Part shown: positions 15,883 through 23,265 of the stretch, in pieces
How positions within the stretch are numbered: the stretch's first letter is position 1
Layout: each line of letters starts with the position of its first letter
Source: a virus
DNA: 49,487 nt
Direction: 5' to 3' (one strand)
Virus record (IMG/VR): IMGVR_UViG_3300035183_000812
Span: 1 to 49,487 of that record
Position numbers and translations under genes: made by a program
The notes under the pieces: generated by a model
What the model was told of the DNA's origin: nothing
Databases searched by the model: none
The model's input: only the letters and a program-made list of their open reading frames with translations

Positions 15883-16731
15883 ATGAAGGGCGAGTTCCAG
15901 CGCATGCATCTGCGTAAGCGGAGCGGCGGGTTGCGCGAGGTGTACCGCCTACGCCGCGACGTTGCCGCCTACTACCGGTCGCTGGTACCGGAACTATCGG
16001 CGCTGGCGCTGACGTTGGACGTGTACCGGGTGGCGCACGGGTTCATGCCTGGGCGCTCCCCGGTCACGAACGCCCTCGCGCACAAGGGGCCGCACGAGGC
16101 GACGCTGTGCATGGACTTGAAGGACTTCTTCGACTCGCTCACGTACACTACGCCGCGCGCTCCGAACTGGTATCACGAGACCAACCTCAAAGAGTCGCTC
16201 ATGGAACGGCTTCTCACGCCGCTGTATCCGGAGTGCTGGCAGTTATTGCAGAGCAGGCCTGCCGCGCAGGGATTTCCGACCTCGCCAGCCGTGGCGAATA
16301 TCCTGATGTACAGGTTCGATGCCGCGCTGCATGAGATCGCGCATCGGCGCGGGTGCGTGTACACGCGCTACGCGGACGACATTGCCATCTCCGGTCCGCT
16401 GATCGTGGTGAATGGCATGGAACGGATGGTGCGCGAGTGCTGCAAGATGTACTCGCTGCAGGTGGCTGAGGAAAAGACGCGCCTGTACCTCTCCTGTCGC
16501 GGGGCCAGGATCATCACTGGTGTCGCGGTGTACGATGACAGGATCGACGTGCCACGCCACATCAAGCGCAAGCTGCGCGCCGCGCGTCACCAGAACCACA
16601 GCCGCGTGGCCGCTGGGCTGGAAGAGTGGTGCAAGCTCAAGACGCCGAACATCGGGAAATGGGTACTGCGTGGCATGGACGCGGGCCTTGATCCCGAAGC
16701 TCTCATTCAGGTCTCCTCGCTATCCCGCTAG
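15883..16731 (+). CDS. Retron-like reverse transcriptase, 282 aa
   Basis: ATG at 15883 follows GGAG at 15872-15875. Motifs run in reverse-transcriptase order: NALAH at 63-67 (the NAxxH of retron RTs), motif A CMDLKDFFDS with Asp78, motif B QGFPTSPAVAN at 129-139, motif C YADD at 163-166, motif D EEKTRL, and ITGVAV at 211-216, equivalent to the retron VTG element. All catalytic aspartates are present, so the enzyme should be active. Motif B is QGxPTSP rather than the form seen in diversity-generating retroelements, and no template/variable repeat pair was found. The length is slightly short for a retron RT. An abortive-infection or other unclassified RT remains possible. Confidence 0.9.
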   Translation: MKGEFQRMHLRKRSGGLREVYRLRRDVAAYYRSLVPELSALALTLDVYRVAHGFMPGRSPVTNALAHKGPHEATLCMDLKDFFDSLTYTTPRAPNWYHETNLKESLMERLLTPLYPECWQLLQSRPAAQGFPTSPAVANILMYRFDAALHEIAHRRGCVYTRYADDIAISGPLIVVNGMERMVRECCKMYSLQVAEEKTRLYLSCRGARIITGVAVYDDRIDVPRHIKRKLRAARHQNHSRVAAGLEEWCKLKTPNIGKWVLRGMDAGLDPEALIQVSSLSR

Positions 16732-16927
16732 CGCGGGTAGCCGTCGCCCTAGCGCCGCGATGCTTCGTCGCGCCCCGATCCACAGGGTCGGCCCCGTCCT
16801 GCGGGGGCAAAGGCGATTACTCCGACGGGTTCGTTCCGGGCCCTCGCCCTACAACCCTCGCTTCGTGACCACTCGGGTCACTCCGCTCGGGTTGACGGGC
16901 TCCCGCCCTACCTCACCGTACCCGCGC
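16731..16927 (+). ncRNA. Candidate structured RNA (possible msr-msd-like element) downstream of the RT
   Basis: The 276 bp between the RT stop and the next gene contain no convincing gene. Nine bases at 16731-16739 (gcgcgggta) are exactly complementary to 16919-16927 (tacccgcgc), enclosing about 180 nt with several local hairpins (for example 16866-16880) and three near-repeats of cgcccta. Retron RNAs are bounded by such a1/a2 arms and lie next to the RT, though usually upstream. Alternatively the structure is simply an operon-end regulatory element. It is a prediction from base pairing only. Confidence 0.35.
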
Positions 16928-16949
16928 GGCGGATAGCGACGGAGACCGA

Positions 16950-16978
16950 TTGACAGACGCACAGTACGGTCGTATACT
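16950..16978 (+). promoter_or_regulatory. Sigma-70-type promoter with overlapping dyad
   Basis: TTGACA (16950-16955), a 17-bp spacer and TATACT (16973-16978) match the consensus closely. The -10 box lies within the near-palindrome ggtcgtatactacc (16969-16982), which could be an operator. Transcription would start near 16985, 23 bp before the small DNA-binding protein gene. Confidence 0.8.
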
Positions 16979-17007
16979 ACCGACGCAACCCAGTATGGAG
17001 GTCAGAT

Positions 17008-17265
17008 ATGCGAAGGTACTACTCAGTCGGGGAACTGGCGCGGGAGCTTGGAGTGAGCCGCACCTGGATTCATGTGATGATCTGGCGCCGCAAGCTCCGG
17101 CCCAGCATTCGTGTCGGGAACATTTACGGGTTCAGCCGGTCCGCGGTGCAGGCCGCGAAGGCCGCTGTCGCGGACGGTTTTTCCTTGACTCATGTCACGA
17201 TCAACGACGCGCCGCCGCCAGAAGCGACGCGCCAGGATTTCGACGTTGACTCACCCGACGGCTAG
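17008..17265 (+). CDS. Small helix-turn-helix DNA-binding protein (excisionase/MerR-like), 85 aa
   Basis: Residues 4-25 (YYSVGELARELGVSRTWI) form a helix-turn-helix of the MerR/excisionase type, followed by a short wing (NIYGFSRSAV) and an acidic tail. ATG at 17008 has GGAGGTC upstream. It is the first gene after the consensus promoter and may bind the palindrome over that promoter's -10 box, acting as an autoregulator of the recombination operon. No integrase is present for it to assist, so a regulatory role is favoured over excision. Confidence 0.8.
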   Translation: MRRYYSVGELARELGVSRTWIHVMIWRRKLRPSIRVGNIYGFSRSAVQAAKAAVADGFSLTHVTINDAPPPEATRQDFDVDSPDG

Positions 17266-17317
17266 GCGCGCGCCGTCTTTTCAATGCGCGCCGTGTTCAT
17301 TCCACAGGAGCGACATC

Positions 17318-17629
17318 ATGTCCGATGCCACGCAGACTATTCGCGCATCAATCGCGGCTTGCTACTCATCGGCTGCCGGATTGAGCGTGGAGAGTAGTGC
17401 GTCAGCGATCCGCGGCACGCTTGCCGCGTTGTACAACTCGATCTCCAACGTGCTAACGGTGCCGAACATCATGCGCGCCGAGCAGATCACGCTCTCCTCG
17501 CATCTGAACAAGGAGATCAACGCCGCGGTGGAGAGCGTACACTGTCTTATGACCGAGCTGTCCTATCTAGTGCAAGTGCTAGAAGCCAGGAAGACCTTCC
17601 ATAACACGTTTTCCGAGAACGGAGGCTAG
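17318..17629 (+). CDS. Small helical protein 1 of a six-gene set, 103 aa
   Basis: ATG at 17318 has CAGGAG at 17305-17310. The protein is almost entirely alpha-helical, with Ser/Ala-rich first helices (IRASIAACYSSAAG) and a long last helix (INAAVESVHCLMTELSYLVQ). It is followed by five genes of similar size and layout. No motif of known function is seen. Confidence 0.72.
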   Translation: MSDATQTIRASIAACYSSAAGLSVESSASAIRGTLAALYNSISNVLTVPNIMRAEQITLSSHLNKEINAAVESVHCLMTELSYLVQVLEARKTFHNTFSENGG

Positions 17630-17631
17630 AC

Positions 17632-17937
17632 ATGTCTGAAGAACGCGACAACGAAGACTACGTGAACGACGTTGTGCAGGCCGCGCTGCCTGTCCTGCTG
17701 CTGCCAGAGAATCCCACGATCGAGGATCTCCGTCTCCGCTGCATCTCCGCTCTGGGCCTCGTGACGCGCTTTGTCCTTGGTGCGGCGGACCTGCTGCAGC
17801 AGCAGGCGGAGTCCGACGAGCCGCTTACGCCAGAGAAGATCCAGTCCTTGATAGTCGCCTCGGCGGGGCTCTGTCGTGAGTGCCTGCGCGCGGCGGTCGA
17901 ATCCATCATTGAACAGGAGGAGAAGAGCAATGGATAA
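17632..17937 (+). CDS. Small helical protein 2 of a six-gene set, 101 aa
   Basis: It begins two bases after the previous stop. The layout is an acidic N-terminus, a helix (YVNDVVQAALPVLL), a Pro-started helix (PTIEDLRLRCISALGLVT), a polar linker and a last helix starting with Pro (TPEKIQSLIVASAGLCRECL). Its stop overlaps the next start by 8 bp. The function is unknown. Confidence 0.75.
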   Translation: MSEERDNEDYVNDVVQAALPVLLLPENPTIEDLRLRCISALGLVTRFVLGAADLLQQQAESDEPLTPEKIQSLIVASAGLCRECLRAAVESIIEQEEKSNG

Positions 17938-18316
17938 CCAGAACCACAAACCCGACAACGGGCAGCATGAGCCCGAGGCAGAGAACTCGCTTTGGGACAC
18001 ACTGGACACTGCGGCGCGAGCGCTCGGCTCTTGCAGCACGCCGGTCGAGCTGTACAAGGTCACGATGTCCCTGCTGCAGTTCGGCATCCTTGTCGCGCAG
18101 ATACAGTACACGAACACGGTCGAGGAGCGGATGAGCAAGCGCGCCGTGCGCAAGCCGACCGCCTCGATCATCAAGGCTGGGCTGCGCTCTGCCGCCGAGC
18201 TGTTCGCCAACGTGATGTTCCGCGCCGTGCATCTTGCTGGCTACGACATGTCGGAGCTGGTGTACGACGAGATCAAGCTTCCAAAGAAACTGAACCCAGA
18301 GGAGAACTGCCGATGA
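17930..18316 (+). CDS. Small helical protein 3 of a six-gene set, 128 aa
   Basis: ATG at 17930 has AGGAGGAG upstream inside the previous gene. A polar 20-residue N-terminus precedes helices LWDTLDTAARALG, TPVELYKVTMSLLQFGIL and SIIKAGLRSAAELFANVM. The C-terminus is longer and more charged than in its neighbours. It overlaps the next gene by ATGA. Confidence 0.75.
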   Translation: MDNQNHKPDNGQHEPEAENSLWDTLDTAARALGSCSTPVELYKVTMSLLQFGILVAQIQYTNTVEERMSKRAVRKPTASIIKAGLRSAAELFANVMFRAVHLAGYDMSELVYDEIKLPKKLNPEENCR

Positions 18317-18606
18317 CTTCGCCACAGGCTGTCGAGCTTTTCCGGTTCGCAGCCACGTTGATTCGCGCGCCGGAGAAGGAAGTGCGGAACATGTCCGCCG
18401 AGTACGCTGACTCGCTGCTGCTGGTAATGACGACCGCGGTGGCGGCCTGCGGGCTCGTGCGCTGCGCCGAGCTTTCTGGCAAGGCGGCGAGCAAGGACGA
18501 CGCCGCAGCATGCGAGACGGTCAGGGACGTGTTCAGCAACATGAACGCAGCCATGTCGCTGTTGCTCAAACTGATGCCGAAACTGAAGGGAGGTGACAAT
18601 GAGTAA
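18313..18606 (+). CDS. Small helical protein 4 of a six-gene set, 97 aa
   Basis: It starts in an ATGA overlap with the previous gene and overlaps the next by 8 bp. Helices are SPQAVELFRFAATLI, YADSLLLVMTTAVAACGLV and ETVRDVFSNMNAAMSLLLKL, the same three-block pattern as its neighbours. The function is unknown. Confidence 0.75.
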   Translation: MTSPQAVELFRFAATLIRAPEKEVRNMSAEYADSLLLVMTTAVAACGLVRCAELSGKAASKDDAAACETVRDVFSNMNAAMSLLLKLMPKLKGGDNE

Positions 18607-18892
18607 CGATCGGAAGCTTTCTGGCGACGAGTTGCTTGAGGCACTGACGCGGGCGGTGCATGAGAACATGCTGCCACTGCCCGAGATGGACCTGACCGAT
18701 CTGAAGATCCGCATCTGGCGCCACTTCTGCTACCTGCTGAGCATGGCGACCTTCACGCTCATGCAGATGCACAACGGAGTGGAACCGCTCTCGCTGATTG
18801 GACCATATCTGCACGCATTGTCGCATGGTTGCCGCCGCGCGGCGGCTCAGTTGTTCGAGAAGATGGAGGCACCTGAAGATGAGCGCAAATAA
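18599..18892 (+). CDS. Small helical protein 5 of a six-gene set, 97 aa
   Basis: ATG at 18599 has GGGAGGTG upstream within the previous gene. Helices are GDELLEALTRAVHENM, LKIRIWRHFCYLLSMATFTL and IGPYLHALSHGCRRAAAQLF, ending with a charged tail. It overlaps the next gene by 14 bp. The function is unknown. Confidence 0.75.
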   Translation: MSNDRKLSGDELLEALTRAVHENMLPLPEMDLTDLKIRIWRHFCYLLSMATFTLMQMHNGVEPLSLIGPYLHALSHGCRRAAAQLFEKMEAPEDERK

Positions 18893-19196
18893 TGACTGGT
18901 TCAACCCCGAGGTCCTGGCCTTCATGTACAGGCCGATCGTTGAGGCGGAGACGCCCTACCAGGCGCTGCTGAAGTACGCGCAGCTTTGCTCCGCCCTGAT
19001 CCTCACCGCGGAGCAGTACTGCGAGATGAGGCTGCTGGAAGAGGCACACGGACTGCGCAAGGACAACGAAACCCTCGTGCAGTACCTAGCCTCTCCCGTC
19101 CGCTTCATGAGCGAGATGGCGCGCAAGTGGGGCGAGGAGCTGGGGCAGGACATCGACTCACTGGATTTCTCGTACGACTACAGGAATCAGGAGTAG
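18879..19196 (+). CDS. Small helical protein 6 of a six-gene set, 105 aa
   Basis: ATG at 18879 has ATGGAGG upstream. Helices are NPEVLAFMYRPIVEAE, PYQALLKYAQLCSALILTAE and LVQYLASPVRFMSEMARKWG, with an acidic C-terminus. It ends three bases before the YqaJ-type exonuclease gene, so the set is transcribed with the recombination genes. The function is unknown. Confidence 0.75.
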   Translation: MSANNDWFNPEVLAFMYRPIVEAETPYQALLKYAQLCSALILTAEQYCEMRLLEEAHGLRKDNETLVQYLASPVRFMSEMARKWGEELGQDIDSLDFSYDYRNQE

Positions 19197-19199
19197 CCC

Positions 19200-20123
19200 A
19201 TGACAATCAGCAACGACCAGATCCGGCAGAGGCGGCGCTACATCGGTTCATCTGACGCGCCTGCCATCGTCGGCGTGACGCCCTGGTGGCGCAATCCGGT
19301 GGACGTGTACTATGAGAAGACGCTGCCGGACAACGTGGATGTGCCAGCGGACGAGCGCCCGCACACGTACGTGGGGAATCTGCTGGAGCACGCCTTTCTC
19401 AAGCACGCGGCCAAGGTCCTGGACCAGCCGGTGGCGGCGGTAACATCCACCATCTGGCACCCGCATCACGACTTCATCGCCGCCAACCTCGACGGCATCA
19501 GCGAGGACGGGCACATCATCGAGTGCAAGTATGTCGGGCCTCGGATGTCCGGCGACTGGGGGCCTGGCGACACGGACGAAATCCCCGAGTACGTGCTGGT
19601 GCAGGTGCAGCACCAGATGGCCTGCCAACAGGCTGACCTGCCGGCTCTCGTGGTTGCCGGCGTGGTGGACGCGAGCGAGGGCCTGGAGATGCGGCATTAC
19701 TGGGTGCAGCCAGACCAGGCCCTGCAGGATGCCATCATCAACGCCGAGCACCGGTTCTGGCACAAGCACGTGCTGGCACTGCTGCCGCCGGATGGTGTTC
19801 CCAGGCCGTCCATCCTGCGCCGCATCGCCAGGGTGGCCGAGTGCGTGGAGCTGGACGACGAGGCACAGCAGGTCTACGAGGAGCTCGCGATGCTCAAGCG
19901 CGAGTATCGGGAGCTTGAGGGCAGGATCGAGGAGTGCAAGAACGCGCTGATCTCCAAGCTCGGCACGTTCGAGAGGGGCAGGCTGCCAACCGGCGCCATC
20001 ATCTCCTACCGGGAAGAGAATGCTGGCGAGCGTGTTGACATCGAGTACCTGAAGCGTGAGTTCCCGGAGCTTTACAAGGTTGCGCGGAAGCAAGCGAAAC
20101 GCTGGGTTCTGCGCGGAGTCTAG
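19200..20123 (+). CDS. YqaJ-type (lambda-exonuclease-like) recombination nuclease, 307 aa
   Basis: The protein opens with GSSDAPAIVG at 16-25, the hallmark start of the YqaJ fold. It carries LLEH with Glu63, NLDG with Asp98 and IECK with Glu108 and Lys110, which form the PD-(D/E)XK metal site. Residues 220-270 are a coiled coil. Family members digest one strand of duplex DNA 5' to 3' and hand the 3' strand to an annealing protein. A RecT-type gene follows 13 bp downstream, completing a two-component recombination system. Confidence 0.92.
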   Translation: MTISNDQIRQRRRYIGSSDAPAIVGVTPWWRNPVDVYYEKTLPDNVDVPADERPHTYVGNLLEHAFLKHAAKVLDQPVAAVTSTIWHPHHDFIAANLDGISEDGHIIECKYVGPRMSGDWGPGDTDEIPEYVLVQVQHQMACQQADLPALVVAGVVDASEGLEMRHYWVQPDQALQDAIINAEHRFWHKHVLALLPPDGVPRPSILRRIARVAECVELDDEAQQVYEELAMLKREYRELEGRIEECKNALISKLGTFERGRLPTGAIISYREENAGERVDIEYLKREFPELYKVARKQAKRWVLRGV

Positions 20124-20136
20124 AGGAGTCTTTGCG

Positions 20137-20841
20137 ATGACTGACCAGAATCAGACCCAACCCCAAGAGCAGCAGCAGGCCGCCGGCCCCAGGCCGGGCA
20201 CGTCACTCATTCGTGTCGGTCGGACCGGCATCATCATCTCCTCGATGGAGGAGTTGTGGCGCTTCTCGGTGTGCGTCTGGCGCGCCGGCATGGTGCCCAA
20301 GGGCTTCAAGAACATCGAGGCCGTGGTGACCGCCATCCAGTATGGGATGGAGTTGGGCATCCCGCCGATGTCGTCCCTGCGGTGCGTGGCCGTGATCAAC
20401 GGCATGCCGAAGCTGTGGGGCGACGGGCTGCTTGGGGTCTGCACCAGGTCTCCGGTGTTCGACCACAGCTCGTTCAAGGAATGGATCGAGGGCGAGGGCA
20501 TGGACGCGGTGGCTTGCTGCTCTGTCCGGCGTCTGCCGGCTGGCCAGGTGATCACGCGCTGCTTCAGCATGCAGGACGCGAAGGTGGCCGGCCTGCTTGC
20601 GAAGGACGGCCCGTGGCAGACCTATCCCATGCGGATGCTGCAGCTGCGTGCCCGGGCGTTCGCCTTGCGAGATGCCTTCCCAGACCTGCTGTTCGGCGTG
20701 CAGGTGGCGGAGCTTGACGTGGAAGACGAGGAGCAGGTGGTGGAGACGCAGGAAGAGGCTCCGCTGGTGGAGCGCGTGGAGAGCATGTACCGCGACGGCG
20801 AGGAGGTGCGTGATGAGCACGAAACTGATGTATCCGCGTAA
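20137..20841 (+). CDS. recT: RecT-family single-strand annealing protein, 234 aa
   Basis: ATG at 20137 has GAGGAG upstream. After a Gln-rich N-terminus, residues 62-95 (AIQYGMELGIPPMSSL ... INGMPKLWGDG) match the conserved core of phage RecT proteins, followed by the MRMLQLRARAFALRDAFPDL helix region typical of the family. The C-terminus is acidic. RecT proteins coat ssDNA and anneal complementary strands; pairing with the upstream exonuclease is expected. The gene symbol is given at family level only. Confidence 0.9.
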   Translation: MTDQNQTQPQEQQQAAGPRPGTSLIRVGRTGIIISSMEELWRFSVCVWRAGMVPKGFKNIEAVVTAIQYGMELGIPPMSSLRCVAVINGMPKLWGDGLLGVCTRSPVFDHSSFKEWIEGEGMDAVACCSVRRLPAGQVITRCFSMQDAKVAGLLAKDGPWQTYPMRMLQLRARAFALRDAFPDLLFGVQVAELDVEDEEQVVETQEEAPLVERVESMYRDGEEVRDEHETDVSA

Positions 20842-21577
20842 CTTCATCCTGATTGAGGCTGGGGCGTTGATGCGAGACGCCAAGGGGCTGGCGGCTGGTC
20901 TGCGCAGGTGGGGCACGAGTGGCGGCTGCCAGGTACTTCCAGAGGGAGCCAGGCTGCTGTACTGGCCACTGGCCGCGTGGCAGCTCAAGTCCACTCTGAT
21001 GCTGTCCGAGGGGTTCGTCTGTTCCCGCGTGTTGGGCCTGCTTGGCCGCATCTCCCGCTTGACCAAGGAGGCGGTTCTGACGACATGTCTGCGCGCGGCG
21101 GCGCACAGGCTTGGGCTGGTCGGCGTCCCGCCTCTGATGCAGCGATCGGAGCAGCGGAGCATGGAGGCGTACGGGTTCTGGCGTCACGGCATGCCGACCT
21201 GGGAGCTGGTGGCGAGTGTGATGACAAACCGCCTGTTCTCCAGGCCGAGCCGTGTTCGCATCACTGGGCAGGAGACCTTGTTCGACGCTGGCGAGGACGA
21301 GAAGGGGCAGCAGGAGCTCTCGGTGCCGGTGCCAGAGCTGGAAGCGTTCTGCCAGTTGCCGAATGCGCTGGGTAGCGAGCTGCCGAACGTGAACACGCTG
21401 GACCAGTTCTGCATGCGCAACCTGCTCAACAAGATCCTGACGTTCGGCGTGTCGGTATCGGAGTGTTTGCGCGTCGTGCGCGAAACTCTGCCGCACTTCC
21501 ATCCGTTTTCGCCGCGCGGCGAGGGGCTGAGCGTGATCGACATCGGGGCGCTGTTAACTAAACTTCGCGAGGACTGA
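20813..21577 (+). CDS. Hypothetical protein, 254 aa
   Basis: ATG at 20813 lies inside the 3' end of the recT-like gene, with AGGAGG upstream. The protein has a Leu/Arg-rich helical N-terminal half (LMRDAKGLAAGLRRWG) and a C-terminal helical domain (LDQFCMRNLLNKILTFGVSV). No known motif is seen. The overlap with recT suggests a role in DNA replication or recombination. Confidence 0.75.
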   Translation: MSTKLMYPRNFILIEAGALMRDAKGLAAGLRRWGTSGGCQVLPEGARLLYWPLAAWQLKSTLMLSEGFVCSRVLGLLGRISRLTKEAVLTTCLRAAAHRLGLVGVPPLMQRSEQRSMEAYGFWRHGMPTWELVASVMTNRLFSRPSRVRITGQETLFDAGEDEKGQQELSVPVPELEAFCQLPNALGSELPNVNTLDQFCMRNLLNKILTFGVSVSECLRVVRETLPHFHPFSPRGEGLSVIDIGALLTKLRED

Positions 21578-21580
21578 GGC

Positions 21581-22183
21581 ATGGGATTCGACCAATCCAA
21601 GTTAGAGGCGCTGCGTTCCGGGCAATCCGGCGTGAGCCAGCAGTTGTTGGCGCTGTTCTCCGTTCTTCCGGAGATGTACGCATATACGCAGAAGCTGCCG
21701 CCGAGCATCCAGTCTGGGTTTCTTCAGAATGCCCGGGAGACGTTGGACGAGATTCCGATCGACGCGCTGAAGGCGATTCTGCGCGAGATGGAGCAGGCTG
21801 GCGAACTGGATAACGTCATCCGCTATTCCGCCGTGATCAAGTCGATCTCGGCTCGCTGGCGCAAGCAGAGCGCCAGGCCACAGACGGAGTGCCCGCAATG
21901 CGGCACCAGGGCCGGCTACATCCCGGTCTGGAATCCTTCCTACCTGCTTTGGCACATCACTGGGCGCGAGGGCTTCCCGCCGCCGCGGCATCTGGTCGTT
22001 GCCTGCCCGTCATGCAAGACGCCAGGCACGGCGCTGGCGAGGATGTTCAACGAGGTTACCGACATTCCGGCGAGTCTCCCGCTGGAGGAGGCGACCGACG
22101 CCTACATCAACAGCATGAGCCCGCCGAGGCCAGAGAACTTGGAGCCAGAACCCGATGAGACTGAACCGAGATCTGCCACCTAG
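21581..22183 (+). CDS. Zinc-ribbon protein, 200 aa
   Basis: The N-terminal 95 residues are helical. A four-cysteine zinc ribbon follows: CPQCGT and, about 46 residues later, CPSCKT. The C-terminus is Pro/Glu-rich and disordered. It overlaps the next gene by 29 bp. Zinc ribbons at this position in phage recombination/replication operons often belong to DNA- or RNA-binding proteins, but no specific family is recognised. Confidence 0.75.
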   Translation: MGFDQSKLEALRSGQSGVSQQLLALFSVLPEMYAYTQKLPPSIQSGFLQNARETLDEIPIDALKAILREMEQAGELDNVIRYSAVIKSISARWRKQSARPQTECPQCGTRAGYIPVWNPSYLLWHITGREGFPPPRHLVVACPSCKTPGTALARMFNEVTDIPASLPLEEATDAYINSMSPPRPENLEPEPDETEPRSAT

Positions 22184-22817
22184 GGGGCGGCGACGAAACG
22201 CCATCTTCCAGGTCACGCGTTTGGTGAACCTGTGCGGGCGGATTGCCAGCATACAGCACGGCCCGATTCCGCCGGCCCATTACCAGGTGCTGGACGCCGT
22301 GCTTTCCAGTCAGCCGAGGCTTAGGTTCGTGGACCTGATATCGAGCCTCTGGACGCCAGCCTTTTCGCTAGCCAGGCGGCACCCGAAGGCGGCCTGCGTT
22401 TGCAACGACGTGAGCGGGTCGATCTACCGGGCGATCACCCAGATGAGCGAGGCGTTCGTGCGCCAGTCGCTGCTCTCCTACGGCCTGAGCAGGCTGAGCG
22501 ACGACATCGAGGTCGAGATCGTGGCCGGCATGCTTGGGGTGACGATCGACCGGATCGACGCTGTTTGCGCGGCGAGCCTGTACGCCGGCACCGGAACCAT
22601 GATGCTGCTCTGGATACCGCCCATGCCGGCCGACATACTTCGGTCGGCGCGGCAGCATCTGCTATCGTGCATTGCGATCGTACACCACAGTCGCGGGCCA
22701 GGCTTCCTGCTCGTGCCTAGTTTTTACGCATACATGGCAGATGGCTTTTCAAAACCCACAGTAATCGACAGCGACATGATACTCTTTTGCAACCGGCCTG
22801 ATGTTTACCCATCTTAA
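22155..22817 (+). CDS. Hypothetical protein, 220 aa, last gene of the recombination operon
   Basis: It begins with an Arg-rich stretch (MRLNRDLPPRGRRRNAIFQV). It is largely helical and contains five or more cysteines without a clear metal motif. The C-terminal quarter is hydrophobic (PGFLLVPSFYAYMADGF). It is followed by the 477-bp non-coding region. The function is unknown. Confidence 0.72.
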   Translation: MRLNRDLPPRGRRRNAIFQVTRLVNLCGRIASIQHGPIPPAHYQVLDAVLSSQPRLRFVDLISSLWTPAFSLARRHPKAACVCNDVSGSIYRAITQMSEAFVRQSLLSYGLSRLSDDIEVEIVAGMLGVTIDRIDAVCAASLYAGTGTMMLLWIPPMPADILRSARQHLLSCIAIVHHSRGPGFLLVPSFYAYMADGFSKPTVIDSDMILFCNRPDVYPS

Positions 22818-22907
22818 CATCAACGGCAAGGGCCCCAGGAGCGCATTAGGGCCACTTTTTAGGGCCGAATGTGCAATCACACCACCAAGCCACAAAAAAC
22901 GCCGCAG

Positions 22908-22927
22908 AAGGCCAAAAGTTGGCCTTT
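22908..22927. repeat. Hairpin shared with 8463-8482
   Basis: Nineteen of 20 bases match the sequence at 8463-8482 (aaggccaaaagtyggccttt). Flanking bases are also similar (gcngaa before, gggcat after). The single difference (t for c) extends the stem here to 8 bp. Confidence 0.8.
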
Positions 22928-23085
22928 GCGGGCATGCTGACCGATTGCCGATAGCCCTATTGCCGGCCTATGCCCTAAAGCTTCGACTCCGCCGGCCGTA
23001 TAGTTAGAACCATAACAGAGTATCAATGTTCCTGGTTGGTATTCTCTATTCTTAATAGTAGTAGGACCCCTCCTACTTCAGGACT

Positions 23086-23159
23086 GGGTTTAGAAAAACC
23101 CTTTGAGGCGATGGGCTCCCTACACTAGCCCTGAGCCGAAAAAGGGTTTTTCTAAACCC
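23086..23159. repeat. Perfect 19-bp inverted repeat
   Basis: Left arm 23086-23104 (gggtttagaaaaaccctt and one more t) pairs exactly with 23141-23159. The 36-nt loop carries its own gggct/agccc hairpin (23113-23131). The short repeat tagtagta/agtagtag flanks it on both sides. Confidence 0.9.
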
Positions 23160-23223
23160 CCAGTAGTAGAACTTATTACCCAACTTAACAGGGAAACTAA
23201 CTCCAAAAACCTATGCGGAAGGT

Positions 23224-23265
23224 GGTGCTTAAAAAGTAGGCAGCGTTGCCCAACGTTTAAGCACC
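23224..23265. repeat. Two-stem inverted repeat ahead of the 127-aa gene
   Basis: The outer stem ggtgcttaaa (23224-23233) pairs with tttaagcacc (23256-23265). The inner stem cgttg/caacg lies at 23244-23255. It sits 30 bp upstream of the next gene's start, so it could control its translation. Confidence 0.8.

Noticed and set aside
15883-17007. Diversity-generating retroelement
   Set aside because: The RT has a QGxPTSP motif B and retron NAxxH/ITG elements. The adjacent non-coding DNA is adenine-poor, and I found no similar variable repeat at the 3' end of another gene.
17008-17265. Excisionase of an integrated prophage
   Set aside because: The HTH type fits, but no integrase or attachment site was recognised, so a regulatory role is preferred.
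22994-23010. Promoter at tatagt (22999-23004)
   Set aside because: No acceptable -35 box at 16-18 bp upstream.
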